5,962 nt of DNA from the NCBI GenBank assembly GCA_002427015.1, contig DIPE01000064.1, positions 3,880 through 9,841 of the forward strand, in the 5' to 3' direction. Positions 5,821 to 5,962 of this stretch are shown here, one piece after another; position 1 is the stretch's first letter; each line of letters begins with the position of its first letter. The stretch comes from Firmicutes bacterium UBA5496 (GTDB lineage: Bacteria; Bacillota; Proteinivoracia; UBA4975). Made by a program: the position numbers and the translations under genes. Below the pieces are notes generated by a model, which ran no database searches, was not told the DNA's origin, and saw nothing but the letters and a program-made list of their open reading frames with translations.

Positions 5821-5962
5821 GGGAAGGGATACCCCTGGCCTTTCAAATACGGGAGGGGAGATCCCTCCCCTACATTTCCTGGGAGTCGGGAGGGGATATC
5901 CCTGCCTTGCATGCCGGGTTGGGAGGGGAGACCCCTGCCTTGCATGCCGGGTTGGGAGGGGA
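5821..5962. repeat. Degenerate tandem array of G-rich hairpin-forming units
   Basis: Four units plus a partial fifth begin at about 5821, 5851, 5888, 5921 and 5954, giving unit lengths of 30, 37, 33 and 33 bp; the last is cut by the window edge. The units at 5888-5920 and 5921-5953 are identical except at their positions 10 and 12. Each begins GGGAGGGGA (GGGAAGGGA in the first) and contains a short self-complementary core fitting AGGGGANAYCCCT (5824-5836 with one mismatch, 5854-5866, 5891-5903, 5924-5936). In the second unit the hairpin extends to a perfect 7-bp stem, GGGAGGG/CCCTCCC around GAGAT (5851-5869). The third and fourth units end in CCTTGCATGCCGGGTT, which includes the palindrome GCATGC. 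The array lies in the non-coding region upstream of the operon. It resembles dispersed GC-rich palindromic elements of many bacteria, but no family can be assigned here. Confidence 0.85.

Noticed and set aside
5801..5850. Sigma-70-type promoter for the operon (TAATTA box at 5804-5809 and TTGAAA at 5841-5846 on the minus strand)
   Set aside because: The two boxes are about 31 bp apart instead of about 17, and no -35-like hexamer sits at the right distance from the AT-rich box. The operon promoter may lie to the right of the window.
5781..5880. Intrinsic terminator of an upstream gene, made of the G-rich hairpins
   Set aside because: None of the hairpins is followed by a T-run on either strand that would suit Rho-independent termination.
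5821..5962. CRISPR array
   Set aside because: The 33-bp units abut one another without unique spacers, and the unit itself varies. This is a degenerate tandem repeat, not repeat-spacer alternation, and no cas gene is present.

Overview
The window is one arm of a surface-polysaccharide gene cluster. Six genes read leftwards (minus strand), tightly packed, with intergenic gaps or overlaps of -1, -4, 12, 30 and 22 bp, which suggests a single operon. In transcription order (right to left) they are: a polytopic O-antigen ligase/polymerase-like membrane protein (4439-5761), a GT-B family 4 glycosyltransferase (3246-4439), a PIG-L/LmbE-type zinc deacetylase (2398-3249), a two-part GNAT-type acyltransferase (1366-2385), a second and different GT-B glycosyltransferase (217-1335), and the N-terminus of a UDP-glucose 6-dehydrogenase cut by the left edge (1-194).

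The genes can be read together as a path for a secreted or cell-surface glycan. Ugd would supply UDP-glucuronate, two glycosyltransferases would add sugars on the cytoplasmic face, the PIG-L enzyme could remove an N-acetyl group from an amino sugar, the GNAT protein could put a different acyl group on the exposed amine, and the membrane protein would polymerise or transfer the repeat units outside. The deacetylase-acyltransferase pair is the most specific functional hypothesis. It rests on gene order and family motifs; no substrate can be read from the sequence. No flippase, chain-length regulator or initiating phosphoglycosyltransferase is in the window; these may lie outside it.

To the right of the operon, 5762-5962 has no supported gene. 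It carries an array of degenerate, G/C-skewed, hairpin-forming repeat units with a period of about 30-37 bp that runs off the right edge. The two best copies are 33 bp each and differ at only two positions.

Organism: strong GGAGG-type ribosome binding sites, moderate GC content by eye, GTG starts and the GGGGAGGGATCTCCCC-type repeat would fit a Clostridia/Peptococcaceae-like Firmicute. This is a weak inference, since the protein families are spread widely across bacteria. The plus-strand open frames opposite these genes look like shadows.
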